From the NCBI GenBank assembly GCA_937923325.1, contig CAKZUQ010000001.1, positions 1-64,000 of the forward strand: a stretch of 64,000 nt of DNA. Reading direction: 5' to 3'. This DNA is from an uncultured Bacteriovoracaceae bacterium (GTDB lineage: Bacteria > Bdellovibrionota > Bacteriovoracia > Bacteriovoracales > Bacteriovoracaceae). The notes beneath the pieces are model-generated. The model was given only the letters and a program-made list of their open reading frames with translations, did no database searches and was not told the origin of the DNA. This document shows positions 9,127 through 18,369 of the stretch, in pieces (position 1 is the first letter of the stretch; the number at the start of each line of letters is the position of its first letter). Position numbers and translations under genes: made by a program.

Positions 9127-10563
9127 TTAGTGAGTTGGGATAATATCAATATTTGTCTGAAGCTCTTCTTTAACTGGTACTCCATTGATTTCATCAATAG
9201 GTAGAGCGACTCTTGCTGGCTCTATTACTGATAAACTTGTATTTTTAAACTCTTCAGGAACTTTTACGTTAATAGCAAAATTTTCTTTAAAAAAGCTACT
9301 GAACCTTTTACTTTTTGCTAAGTCTTTAAACGGATATAGCTTTTCATATCGATACTTTGTAGCTACTGGAGAAATATCTAATTTATACTTTATTTGTCCA
9401 CCACCTGTTGAATGCTGCTTAACATCTGTAATATTTGAATCAGATGTTGGACACTCAACTACTCTATAGTTAGGATCATATTTATAACAAATTCCGCTTG
9501 CAGTTGATTGATAAATTTTTTCATTTGTACTAGTTGTAAAAGTTAAACACTTTACACTGTCTGACCACTCAGCTGTTTGACCAGGCATTAAATATTCTAC
9601 AGAAGTAGAACCTATAATATTAATTGCAACTGGATCTGGTTGTTTTTGATTTGGATATTTTTCAGCATCATATTCTACATTCTTTTCTAGAGCCAGTTTA
9701 TATAACACACCTGGGCCTAGATTTGTAACTTTTGCAGTAATCTCTACTTCATCAGCATGTTCAAAAGATTGTTTAGATCGACATGCCATATTATCATCCA
9801 AGCCGATTGAAGGTCTACATCCAGCGGCACAAACCGCATTTCCTATTTCGATTTTAGGAATAGCAATTGGCCTTCTGATACCAAAATAATTTTTAACAGT
9901 AAAACCATCAGACTTTTCTTTTGTAATAGTTACTTCGCCATTTTCATCAACAGATCTCTTTTTTATAAATTTTTGACTTACTTTAATTTCTGCTTTTACT
10001 AATACAATTGTTCTATCATTATCTGAATCTATATTTGCATTTGGAATCTCTCCAAAATTTTTGGCTAAGTTTAATGGATCATCTGTAAAGTCATATAATT
10101 TAAATCCAATTGAGCCTTTTATACCAGAAAGTTCATATTCTTCATTTTCAGTATCACTTCCGTCTTCACTCTTTTCTTGAATCTTATTAGTGTCTACATT
10201 AAATACTAAGAATCCATTTTTATCATAAGAACCATTATCAAAACCTAATTTACTCTTATCTAATGGAACAGATTCACCGCCGCTATATTGAACACCACCC
10301 CATGAACATCTATTTCTCTCATTACTTCCTTTATATGGATCTGACTTACAGAGTATTACGTTAGAACTCACTAAGAAGTTGGCAAGAGTTTTCATCTTAT
10401 GCATTAAAGCCTGACCTTCAACTCTTTCCATACTTGATTTTGCTTGGTTAAGCTGAGTGTCCTGATCTTTACTAATACCGATTACAATTGCACTAGCTAT
10501 TGCTAATACTCCTGAAATCCCCATAGATAAATTTCCGGCTTGGTTCATTATTATTTTTTTCAT
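9127..10563 (-). CDS. Secreted pilin-like protein, first gene of the prepilin operon
   Basis: 478 residues. The N-terminus has a short basic leader ending QAG at residue 10, then a hydrophobic helix (NLSMGISGVLAIASAIVIG). It resembles a prepilin signal but lacks the usual Glu at position 5, so processing by prepilin peptidase is uncertain. The ectodomain has a Cys-rich middle (CAAGC, CRSK) and no family I recognise. The next gene starts 34 bp downstream. It is probably a structural partner of the two canonical prepilins. The ATG at 10563 is preceded by a GGGG run about 9 nt upstream. No clear promoter is seen in 10564-10730. Confidence 0.7.
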   Translation of the reverse strand: MKKIIMNQAGNLSMGISGVLAIASAIVIGISKDQDTQLNQAKSSMERVEGQALMHKMKTLANFLVSSNVILCKSDPYKGSNERNRCSWGGVQYSGGESVPLDKSKLGFDNGSYDKNGFLVFNVDTNKIQEKSEDGSDTENEEYELSGIKGSIGFKLYDFTDDPLNLAKNFGEIPNANIDSDNDRTIVLVKAEIKVSQKFIKKRSVDENGEVTITKEKSDGFTVKNYFGIRRPIAIPKIEIGNAVCAAGCRPSIGLDDNMACRSKQSFEHADEVEITAKVTNLGPGVLYKLALEKNVEYDAEKYPNQKQPDPVAINIIGSTSVEYLMPGQTAEWSDSVKCLTFTTSTNEKIYQSTASGICYKYDPNYRVVECPTSDSNITDVKQHSTGGGQIKYKLDISPVATKYRYEKLYPFKDLAKSKRFSSFFKENFAINVKVPEEFKNTSLSVIEPARVALPIDEINGVPVKEELQTNIDIIPTH

Positions 10564-10730
10564 AAGAAAACCCCATTAAATAATTTTTCTTGTAAACCAA
10601 TTATACTTTTATATTGTTTCCTTATGAACGCAGTAATTTATACCTGTTTATTATCAATAACTTAGAAGAGTCGTTCTATATCTTCCTTGCAAAAGAATAT
10701 TGGCAACTATTGAAAATACTTAAGAAAAAT

Positions 10731-11498
10731 TTAGAAATAGAGCCTAATGCCAGCTGCAGTTCCTTTGATTTGTAATTCAGAAAGCTCAGGACTTGAAAAA
10801 TCGTTAAAAAGTAAATTTTCTTCAAATTGATATGTAAAGAAACGAACAAATGAAATATCTATAAACATCCCCCATTGTGTTCGATCAGACCTTAAAGACT
10901 GAGTGCCTTGTGAATTCTCAGCGTTGATATAATACCTATACCGCCCATCAAAACCTAAAAAAGGAAGGAGATACAAACTAATATCACCACCATAAAAGTT
11001 TTGATCAAATTCTTCTTGTGAATTTCCACGAAATTGTCTAGCACCATATGTAGCTGTTAGGTGCGTAGATTGATGCGAAGATCCTATTAGTCTAAGATTT
11101 ACAGAGGCCTCTCTTTGAGTATAAAGAGAACCATACTCCTCTTGCCTAAAAACTAAACCAAAAATTCCCCAATAGGCCGCCGCCTCACCTGTGACACCAT
11201 CATCTTCAACATTTGAATTGTCTGAAGTGTCTCTATCAAACTTACTTTTTGCATAATCAATATAATACTCTGTTAATATACCATCTTCGTGAATATTCAT
11301 GGCAAGCCATTGGTTTTGAAGTGCTATCTTTTCTTGAGTATGAAACCAATTTGATAAAGACCAGCGTTTAAACTTTTTTTTCTCTAGTTTCCTATCAACA
11401 TATTCCCAAACAGTTTCTTTTGCTAGTGATTCAGCTGGTAAGACGAAGGCAGATATTAAACTAAAAATAAGTAGTGATTTCTTTATTAAATTATTCAT
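10731..11498 (-). CDS. Probable outer-membrane beta-barrel protein
   Basis: 255 residues from ATG 11498; an in-frame TTG 18 nt further up is less likely. The Sec signal peptide ends about residue 24 (LPAESLA). The C-terminal half alternates hydrophobic and polar residues with many aromatics and ends in LYF, the terminal Phe typical of BAM-inserted barrels. The N-terminal segment is basic and Trp-rich (WSLSNWFHTQ). I do not recognise a family. It is monocistronic, and the 220-bp gap to the aminotransferase is a divergent promoter region. Confidence 0.6.
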   Translation of the reverse strand: MNNLIKKSLLIFSLISAFVLPAESLAKETVWEYVDRKLEKKKFKRWSLSNWFHTQEKIALQNQWLAMNIHEDGILTEYYIDYAKSKFDRDTSDNSNVEDDGVTGEAAAYWGIFGLVFRQEEYGSLYTQREASVNLRLIGSSHQSTHLTATYGARQFRGNSQEEFDQNFYGGDISLYLLPFLGFDGRYRYYINAENSQGTQSLRSDRTQWGMFIDISFVRFFTYQFEENLLFNDFSSPELSELQIKGTAAGIRLYF

Positions 11499-11718
11499 AT
11501 TACTATTCTGACACAATTTTCAAATTTTGGTATAGCTAACCTGCCTATTTAAGATAGTTTTCAAGGCTTCAAATTAATTGACGCAACTATTCAAATATAT
11601 AAATAAAAAACTTAATATAATTAAGAAAATATGTCGATAAATAGTAATAATATTGATAATTTGCAAATCGTTTTTAAATGAACTTTAAAACTATGAATAC
11701 TTTAAATATGGAGGCACT

Positions 11719-13107
11719 ATGTCTAAAAAGTCTATTGGTCAATCTTACTTAGAAGATCCAAGAATTGAACAAGCTAAAAAACTAATCTCTGAAGCTTTAA
11801 ATGAGCATTCAGCAAAGGTTGATAAAGTAAAACCAGCTGACCCAGAGTTGAAACAATCATATGATGAACTTATGACAGAGTTTGGACAAAACCGTGGTGG
11901 TAAGCTTTTTTATAATTATATTGGCTCAGGTATCGGTAATGGAGCTCTAGTAGAGTTAGCAGATGGTTCAGTTAAGTACGATTTTATTACCGGGATTGGA
12001 GTTCACTATTTTGGTCACTCTCATGCTGGAGTAGTTGCTGCTCAAGTTGATGGAGCTGTTACCAACACAACAATGAGTGGAAACCTTCAACAGAATATTG
12101 ACTCTCCAAAACTTTATAAATTAATTTTAGATCAAGCCAATAAAAATGGTGGTGAATTTAATCATATGTTTATGACTTCTTCAGGTGTTATGGCCGCAGA
12201 AAACGCATTAAAAATGATCTTTCAAAAGAAGACACCAGCTCATAGAGTTTTGGCTTTTGAAAAATGTTTTATGGGTAGAACTTTAGCTGTTTCAAATATT
12301 ACAGACAAACATGTTTATAGAGATGGCTTACCTCAAACTCTTAGCGTTGATTATATACCATTTTATGATTCAAACGATCATCAAGGATCAATTGACCGTG
12401 TAGTAACAATGCTACAGAAATACTTTGCCCGTCATAAAGGTCAATATGCAGCAATGTGTATGGAGTTAATTCAAGGAGAAGGTGGTTACTGGGTAGGACA
12501 CGAAGATTTCTTTAAAGCAATTATCCAAGAGTGTAAGAAAAATAATGTATCTATAATTGTTGATGAAGTTCAAACTTTTATGAGAACAGAACATATGTTT
12601 GCTTTCCAATACTTCAAACTGGATAAGCTAGTTGATATGGTTAATATTGGAAAGAACTCTCAGATCTGTGCAACAATCTATAGAGAAGACCATAAACCAA
12701 GGCCAGGATTAATCTCTCAAACTTTTACTTCTAGTGGTTCAGCAATCAATGCTGCTTATTATATCATTAATGAAGTTGCAAATAATGGTTACCTAGGAAA
12801 AGAAGGTAAAATTAATAAAGTTCATGCTCATTTTGCATCAAAACTAGATGCACTTCACGCTAAGTACCCAGAAAAGATTAAAGGTCCTTGGGGAATTGGC
12901 GCCATGGTAGGGATGACACTTTTTAATGGAAGCCTAGAGAAATCTAAAGAATTTACTTTCAAATTATTTGATAATGGAGTTCTTTCTTTTATCGCAGGAG
13001 CGAACCCGACAAGAGTTAGATTTCTAGTTCCTGTTGGTGCGGTAACTAACGAAGATATCGACAATGTATGTAATATTATTGAAAAAACACTAAACGAAAT
13101 TGAGTAA
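11719..13107 (+). CDS. Class III PLP aminotransferase (lysine-6-aminotransferase/AstC-like)
   Basis: 462 residues. A fold-type I omega-aminotransferase with the PLP phosphate/ring motif VDEVQ (282-286) and the Schiff-base Lys at 312 in NIGKNSQIC. That context resembles L-lysine 6-transaminases (FGKKTQVCG) more than AstC/ArgD (SAKALGGG). It is followed after 3 bp by astA, which argues for a succinylornithine role. Both substrates, lysine epsilon-amino and N-succinylornithine, are chemically plausible. AGGAGG-type site (ggagg, 11709-11713) lies 5-6 nt before the ATG. The family is secure; the substrate is open. Confidence 0.85.
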   Translation: MSKKSIGQSYLEDPRIEQAKKLISEALNEHSAKVDKVKPADPELKQSYDELMTEFGQNRGGKLFYNYIGSGIGNGALVELADGSVKYDFITGIGVHYFGHSHAGVVAAQVDGAVTNTTMSGNLQQNIDSPKLYKLILDQANKNGGEFNHMFMTSSGVMAAENALKMIFQKKTPAHRVLAFEKCFMGRTLAVSNITDKHVYRDGLPQTLSVDYIPFYDSNDHQGSIDRVVTMLQKYFARHKGQYAAMCMELIQGEGGYWVGHEDFFKAIIQECKKNNVSIIVDEVQTFMRTEHMFAFQYFKLDKLVDMVNIGKNSQICATIYREDHKPRPGLISQTFTSSGSAINAAYYIINEVANNGYLGKEGKINKVHAHFASKLDALHAKYPEKIKGPWGIGAMVGMTLFNGSLEKSKEFTFKLFDNGVLSFIAGANPTRVRFLVPVGAVTNEDIDNVCNIIEKTLNEIE

Positions 13108-13110
13108 ACT

Positions 13111-14166
13111 ATGTTTGTAATTAGACCAATACATGAAAGTGATTTAGATGGTTTAATGGCCCTACTTGAAGATTCGGGCCATGGTCTAACATCACTTCCT
13201 AAAGATAGAGAAATTATTCGTAATAAAATACTTTTCTCAGAGAGGAGCTTTGCTCATAGAGCAGGTGGACCAAATGGTGAGTCTTACCTCTTTGTCATGG
13301 AAGAGTTATTCACAGGAAAGATTGTTGGCATCAGCGGAATTATTTCGAAAATTGGTGGTTTTGAACCTTACTACTTCTACCGCTTAAAAGAAGAGGAAAG
13401 AAAATCTGAACTATTGAATGTAACCAAAAAAGTTAGAACATTACACTTTGAAAAAATACATGCGGGTCCTGCTGAGATTTGTTCATTATTTTTATCTCCT
13501 GAGTTTAGAAATAGTCAAAATGGAAGATTCTTATCATTGTCGCGATTTTTATTCATGGCTGAAGATAGAAAATACTTTGAAGATAAAGTAATCGCAGAAA
13601 TGCGCGGTAGAGTTAATGATCAAGGTCACTCTCCTTTTTGGGAAGCAGTAGGAAGAAAGTTTATGGATATAGACTTTGCTCAAGCTGATTATATGCAAAT
13701 GAAGAGTAAAAGGTTTATTGAGGAACTACTCCCTGAACAACCCATTCTTGTTGATTTATTACCAGAGGATGCTCAAGAGGTTGTAGGAGAAGTCCACCCA
13801 CACACAGAACCAGCAAAACATATTCTGCAACAAGAAGGATTCTCTTTTGGTGGCTTAGTGGGAATTTTTGAACCAGGTCCTGTTCTTCGTGCTAACTTGG
13901 ATGAAGTTCGTGCAGTTAAAGAAAGTAAAGTCGTTGAAGTTGGACAAATTACTAATGATCCAATTGATTCCGAGGTTTTAGTTATTTCTACTTCAGATGA
14001 AAATAAAGAATTTAAATCATGTTTAGGAAATCTTGAAATTCTTCCAGATGGAAAAGCGAAGATTAGTGCCGTAACAGCAACAGCTTTGAAACTAAGATTT
14101 GGAGAAAAGCTTAGGTATGTAACTTTGAAAGCTGAAAATCCCCAAATTCAAAATAGTTTAATTTAG
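13111..14166 (+). CDS. astA: Arginine/ornithine N-succinyltransferase
   Basis: 351 residues of the AstA family, a GNAT-related fold that succinylates arginine (or ornithine) from succinyl-CoA, the first step of the AST pathway. Recognisable segments are the N-terminal RPIHESDLDGLMAL, the central IHAGPAEICSLFLSP with FRNSQNGRFLSLSR, and GHSPFWEAVGRKFMDIDFAQADY. It starts 3 bp after the aminotransferase stop, so the two are an operon. No AstB or AstE is present here, so the complete pathway is not shown. It overlaps the convergent unknown gene by 4 bp. Confidence 0.85.
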   Translation: MFVIRPIHESDLDGLMALLEDSGHGLTSLPKDREIIRNKILFSERSFAHRAGGPNGESYLFVMEELFTGKIVGISGIISKIGGFEPYYFYRLKEEERKSELLNVTKKVRTLHFEKIHAGPAEICSLFLSPEFRNSQNGRFLSLSRFLFMAEDRKYFEDKVIAEMRGRVNDQGHSPFWEAVGRKFMDIDFAQADYMQMKSKRFIEELLPEQPILVDLLPEDAQEVVGEVHPHTEPAKHILQQEGFSFGGLVGIFEPGPVLRANLDEVRAVKESKVVEVGQITNDPIDSEVLVISTSDENKEFKSCLGNLEILPDGKAKISAVTATALKLRFGEKLRYVTLKAENPQIQNSLI

Positions 14167-15728
14167 TCATCATCAACTTTTAAAGACTTATTAATGAGAG
14201 AGCGAATCTTCGCTTTCTCTTTTTCTCCTACTCCATTAATCAAACATCTATAAACTTGTTTAGTACCAGAGCCAAAAGACTTAAATTTACTTTTTTCTTT
14301 GTGAGGAACAACAGTTAAAAGCATATTCACCGGAGATCTTGCTTTAAAAACTGTCCACATGGGTACCGAATCATTACTTTCAAAATACAAAATAGATTCA
14401 GTCATAGCAACTATCTTAGCATCACACCTTAAAGTAATTGAAGAGTTCACACTTGAAGTCTCTAAATAAACTCTGTTAAAATTATCTGACAGTTTAAATT
14501 TATCATCAATTTTCCTGCCCAATTCTTTTATAATACCTAAATCTACACTTCCAGAGTATGTTAACAGTTCTTGATAATCATGAGCTTGTCGTAACTTGTC
14601 AGTACTACTATCATGATTAAAAATGAGAATATATGGATGATAACTATTCATTGATTTTATTTTATCAATAATTAAGCCTAGAGTTTTTTCATTGTTAGTC
14701 TCATCGAACTTAATAACAATAAGTGCTGGCATCGTTCTTTCAATCTGATAATAATCTTTAGTTAGAACTGTTTGAATATTTAAGGAATAAGGAAATATTC
14801 CTTGTTGTTGATTTAGCTCAGAGAAAATCTCAAGTGATTTATCAATTGCTAAAACTTTTAACCTTTTAGGTGTTATTTTTTTAGAATTCTCTTTTATCCA
14901 ATCTCGAACTCCTTCTCTCATTGGTCTAATAATAGACTTTCTTTTTTTTACATCAGCAATAAGTTCTTCATAGTCCCAACCAGTATCTTCTTTGAGGCCT
15001 AATGGATTATTACGATATTTTTTATAAAGGATCCAACTTCGCTGTGTTGCTTCAAAAAAAGGACTGTCTATATAGGTAAATTCAAGATCATAGGCATACC
15101 TGGAATTATAGTACAGATTACTCTGAGAAAAATTTTTGACAAAGAATCGGTTTGAAGACGTTAAATTCTCAAGAGGGTGATTATCGATTTCAATAATTGA
15201 TCCTTCTTTAATAAAAGAATTCGTCTCAATATGATATTTATCATCTTCAATATAACTTAATCGCAACACCTGTTCTAATACAAGCTCATCAATCTCTTTT
15301 CCACGTACGTAATGAGGATTTTTTGCTAAATCAACATTAAGCAAAGAAATGGGATCATAAATGACATCATGAATTTCAGAACTTTTATAATGAAGTAGTC
15401 TCATACTTGCAAGGATGGCTTTCTTCATTTCTGTCCACCCACCACTATAATCAAACAATCCAACTATTGAAGTTAGTCTCATCTCGTTATTTCTATTAAG
15501 AAGCTTTGTTAAGTAGAGTAACTCCTTAGAGTTAACACTCATATCAATATAAATAATTTGAGGAGATTGATTATAGGTTTCAACAAAAGATGACCTCGCA
15601 TTAAAATTTGCTGATACACTTTCTTGAATAAAACTTAAGTTTAACTCTTCGTAACTATTAATAAAGCGCTGTTTAATCTTGGCCCAATATTTATCATCGT
15701 TTCCAATATATTTTACAAGTATATTCAT
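14163..15728 (-). CDS. Conserved-looking protein with receiver-like and PilZ-like regions
   Basis: 521 residues, cytoplasmic, no signal peptide. I recognise no family. Two stretches resemble response-regulator receivers: residues 1-110, with PQIIYIDMS where the phospho-acceptor strand would be, and about 285-400, with LKVLAIDKSLEIF and PALIVIKFD. Key acidic pockets are incomplete. The C-terminal region (about 420-510) is beta-rich and recalls PilZ domains (SSITLRCDAKI), but the RxxxR motif is missing. It may be a degenerate signalling protein. It shares a short gap with hemN upstream and overlaps astA by 4 bp. Confidence 0.6.
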   Translation of the reverse strand: MNILVKYIGNDDKYWAKIKQRFINSYEELNLSFIQESVSANFNARSSFVETYNQSPQIIYIDMSVNSKELLYLTKLLNRNNEMRLTSIVGLFDYSGGWTEMKKAILASMRLLHYKSSEIHDVIYDPISLLNVDLAKNPHYVRGKEIDELVLEQVLRLSYIEDDKYHIETNSFIKEGSIIEIDNHPLENLTSSNRFFVKNFSQSNLYYNSRYAYDLEFTYIDSPFFEATQRSWILYKKYRNNPLGLKEDTGWDYEELIADVKKRKSIIRPMREGVRDWIKENSKKITPKRLKVLAIDKSLEIFSELNQQQGIFPYSLNIQTVLTKDYYQIERTMPALIVIKFDETNNEKTLGLIIDKIKSMNSYHPYILIFNHDSSTDKLRQAHDYQELLTYSGSVDLGIIKELGRKIDDKFKLSDNFNRVYLETSSVNSSITLRCDAKIVAMTESILYFESNDSVPMWTVFKARSPVNMLLTVVPHKEKSKFKSFGSGTKQVYRCLINGVGEKEKAKIRSLINKSLKVDDD

Positions 15729-15751
15729 ATAAATACTTTAGCATAAAATAG

Positions 15752-17083
15752 TTAAATTGTTTGACTGAATTTAGCCTTACTTTTTTTCTCTCTAATATAA
15801 AAATCAAATATCATTGCTATGTTTCGAATAAATGGATGTCCAACGTCACTAATTTCGATATTTTCTTTTTTTATAGTAAGGAGATTGTCAGCTTGCATCT
15901 GCTCTAACTCCATAAGAACCTTGCGGTAATATTTTGAACCTTGAATCTCTTTTAAACTTGCAGACCCATTACACATTAAATCATGAATGATCTTTGAACT
16001 TACTTGGTCATCATTACTCATAATATGACCCTTAACAATAGGAAGCTCTCCTCTATCTATAATGGCCATATACTTTTTGATATCTTTTTCATTTTGAATA
16101 AAACTATCTTGAGAATTCGAAATACTAGAAACCCCTAAAGCAATAAGATTATCTGTTTTATCATCTGTATAACCCATAAAACTACGTTTAAGCTTTTTAT
16201 TTTTATAAGCCTTTCCTAAGAAATTATCAGGTTTAGCAAAATGATCAAGGCCAATTTCTACATAACCATTTTCAATTAATAGTTTTTTACCAAGCTCATA
16301 AAGTTCTCTTTTTTCTGGACCTGTCGGCAACTCATCTTCTTTAATTAATTTTTGATTTTTTAATCTTTCTGGTAGATGAGCATAACTATAAAATGCAATA
16401 AGGTCAGGCTTTAAATTTTGAACCTCATTTATAGTTCTAGTAATAGACTCTCTTGTTTGATTTGGTAAGCCGTAAATTAAATCAAAGTTAATTGAATTAA
16501 AATCATGCTCCTTAACCTTCCTTACAAGTTGCTCAATCATCTCAACAGACTGGTGTCTATTGATAGAAGACTGAACCTTCTCATCAAAATCTTGTATTCC
16601 CATTGAAATTCGTTTAAAACCATACTCTTTTAAAACCTTTAAATGATCTTCTTCACAAGTCCTTGGGTCTATCTCGATCGAACCTAAGAAATTTTTATGA
16701 AGGGACTCTGATAAAACCGTAAGTAGTCTTTCAAATATATTTGGTGATAAGAATGTAGGTGTTCCGCCGCCAAAGTGAATTGAGTGAATTTTTAAAGCAC
16801 CAAGTTTTGACTTATATAGTTGCCATTCTTTAATAATATACTCAGCGTAAAGATCACCTCGTGACTTATTTTTTGTAATTGTTCGATGACAACCACAGTA
16901 ATAACAAAGTGACTCACAATAAGGAATATGGATATATAAATCAATCCCCTCACTTTCATTGTATGTCCTCTTTACATGTTTAAACCACATCGCCTCACTC
17001 GGCGCACCATCCCAAAAAGGTACTGGTGGAAAGCTTGTATAACGTGGTCCAGGTTTATCATACTTATTAATTAAATTATTCAT
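15752..17083 (-). CDS. hemN: Oxygen-independent coproporphyrinogen III oxidase
   Basis: 443-residue radical SAM enzyme that converts coproporphyrinogen III to protoporphyrinogen IX without oxygen in haem synthesis. The N-terminal GPRYTSFPP and the cluster motif with C56, C60, C63 and the extra C65 (CESLCYYCGC) are diagnostic of HemN rather than HemW. HFGGGTPTFLS (SAM contact) follows. The length is close to the family norm of about 455. It is divergent from the fnr-like gene with an FNR-type box between them, which fits the usual anaerobic induction of hemN. Confidence 0.95.
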   Translation of the reverse strand: MNNLINKYDKPGPRYTSFPPVPFWDGAPSEAMWFKHVKRTYNESEGIDLYIHIPYCESLCYYCGCHRTITKNKSRGDLYAEYIIKEWQLYKSKLGALKIHSIHFGGGTPTFLSPNIFERLLTVLSESLHKNFLGSIEIDPRTCEEDHLKVLKEYGFKRISMGIQDFDEKVQSSINRHQSVEMIEQLVRKVKEHDFNSINFDLIYGLPNQTRESITRTINEVQNLKPDLIAFYSYAHLPERLKNQKLIKEDELPTGPEKRELYELGKKLLIENGYVEIGLDHFAKPDNFLGKAYKNKKLKRSFMGYTDDKTDNLIALGVSSISNSQDSFIQNEKDIKKYMAIIDRGELPIVKGHIMSNDDQVSSKIIHDLMCNGSASLKEIQGSKYYRKVLMELEQMQADNLLTIKKENIEISDVGHPFIRNIAMIFDFYIREKKSKAKFSQTI

Positions 17084-17149
17084 AAGTTTCCTTAACTAGG
17101 CTTAAATACTCGATTAAAACTAAATTAGCTTAACTAAATGATTTAAACT

Positions 17150-17163
17150 GTGATATTAATCAT
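17150..17163. promoter_or_regulatory. FNR-type box between hemN and the fnr-like gene
   Basis: The dyad TGAT-ATTA-ATCA at 17151-17162 matches the core of the FNR consensus TTGAT-N4-ATCAA; only the outermost bases differ. It lies about 68 bp from the hemN start and 58 bp from the fnr-like start, so it could serve either or both. It is presumably bound by the product of 17221-17940. Confidence 0.6.
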
Positions 17164-17168
17164 ACTTC

Positions 17169-17194
17169 CTGATAAGATTTACTAGTATTATCAG
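17169..17194. repeat. Inverted repeat CTGATAA-N12-TTATCAG
   Basis: Perfect 7-bp arms at 17169-17175 and 17188-17194 lie directly downstream of the FNR-type box and 27 bp before the fnr-like ATG. It could be a second operator or a leader hairpin. It shares the TGAT core with the neighbouring box. Confidence 0.4.
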
Positions 17195-17220
17195 TGAATA
17201 ACACATGATATGGATTACTT

Positions 17221-17940
17221 ATGACTAAAAGATCTGAATTACCAACTGAATGCGAAACTTGTCCTACTCAAGGAAAAGGAATTTTCTGTGAACTCAAATC
17301 TCAAGAATTACATGATGTAAGTGAGCATAAAGTTGAAAATTCTTACAAAAAAGGTCAAACCCTATTTGTTCAAGGAAATCCTCCTTATGGAATGTACTGT
17401 ATTAGTAAAGGTAATATAAAAGTTACTCAAATTGGTGAAGATGGCAAAGAATCAATAGTAAGAATAGCAACTGAAGGCGATGTTTTAGGCCATAGAAGTA
17501 TTTTTACGGACCAGTACTACAACGCTACTGCAACGGCCATTGAAGAAAGCCACGTATGCTTTATCGATAAAAAATATATTTTAAAATTAGTTCAAGAACA
17601 ACCTTCTGTTGCAACAAATCTAATAAGTAAACTAGGTCGAGACTTAGGCGCAGCAGAGCATAGAATCTCTTCTTTTTATCAAAAAAATGTAAGAGAAAGG
17701 CTTGCTGAACTTTTGCTTTTACTTCGTGAATCTCATGGAGAAAAAATGCTGGATAATAGAATCAGACTCAACATAAAACTAACAAGAGAAGAGATGGCAT
17801 CAATCATTGGAACGGCATCTGAGACACTTATTAGGTTTATGTCAGAGCTAAAACAAGAAGGCTTTATTGAGCAAGAAGGAAAAACGATTTATATAATTGA
17901 TGAGAAAGGCTTAATCGATTTTGCTAATATTTCTTACTAA
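17221..17940 (+). CDS. Crp/Fnr-family regulator with FNR-like cysteines
   Basis: 239 residues: N-terminal Cys cluster, cNMP-type beta-roll (about 35-150), dimer helix, and C-terminal winged HTH (about 165-235). C11, C14 and C23 precede the beta-roll, and C113 (SHVCFID) aligns with E. coli FNR Cys122, so an oxygen-labile [4Fe-4S] cluster is possible although the spacing (C-x2-C-x8-C) differs. The recognition helix reads SETLIR, keeping the Glu and Arg that contact the TGA half-site in FNR. It probably regulates itself and hemN through the adjacent box. An alternative is a cluster-free Crp-type regulator. Confidence 0.85.
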   Translation: MTKRSELPTECETCPTQGKGIFCELKSQELHDVSEHKVENSYKKGQTLFVQGNPPYGMYCISKGNIKVTQIGEDGKESIVRIATEGDVLGHRSIFTDQYYNATATAIEESHVCFIDKKYILKLVQEQPSVATNLISKLGRDLGAAEHRISSFYQKNVRERLAELLLLLRESHGEKMLDNRIRLNIKLTREEMASIIGTASETLIRFMSELKQEGFIEQEGKTIYIIDEKGLIDFANISY

Positions 17941-18003
17941 TCTTTTTTATTTTTCCTGATTTAGATTATATTCTCTATTTTAATTTTATGTCATTATAAA
18001 AGA

Positions 18004-18369
18004 ATGAAAACCGATATACTTGTCGACATTTTACCACAGCAATACATTGAAAAACTTTTAGTTCATTGCCAAGCTTCGATTTATAATACTGAATCTGAAA
18101 TTATTTATGAAGATCATGTTCCCACAGCAGGTTACTTATTACTTGAAGGTGAAGTTCAGTTTATTAAAAGAAAAAAAATTATTCAAACTCTAGGACCAAG
18201 AACTCTATTTGGAGTAACCGAGCTAATGGAAAGTTCACCAATGAAACATACTGTTAAAATCTCAGAAAAAGCAAAGGTCTGTATCCTAGATAAAAGTACG
18301 GTCAAAGAATTATTGGAGAAGCTATCTGGAGATGAGCTTCCCCATATCTTCAAAGTTCTAGTTGCTTAA
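18004..18369 (+). CDS. Standalone cyclic-nucleotide-binding-fold protein
   Basis: 121 residues comprising only a Crp-type beta-roll (GYLLLEGEVQFI, GPRTLFGVTELM); no HTH follows. The phosphate-binding cassette (RxA) is not evident, so true cNMP binding is doubtful. It starts 63 bp after the fnr-like gene on the same strand and may modulate it or another partner. There is no obvious ribosome-binding site; a TATAAA lies 6 nt before the ATG. The end overlaps the convergent DUF1338 gene by 4 bp. Confidence 0.65.
   Translation: MKTDILVDILPQQYIEKLLVHCQASIYNTESEIIYEDHVPTAGYLLLEGEVQFIKRKKIIQTLGPRTLFGVTELMESSPMKHTVKISEKAKVCILDKSTVKELLEKLSGDELPHIFKVLVA

Noticed and set aside
11611..11640. GTCGATAA as another FliA -10 before the aminotransferase
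   Set aside because: One mismatch in the core and no TAAA-like -35 at 15-16 nt.
17507..17512. Single TACGGA copies at 17507, 20109 and 45671
   Set aside because: They lack a second copy at 11 bp and lie in coding sequence, so they are not LexA operators.
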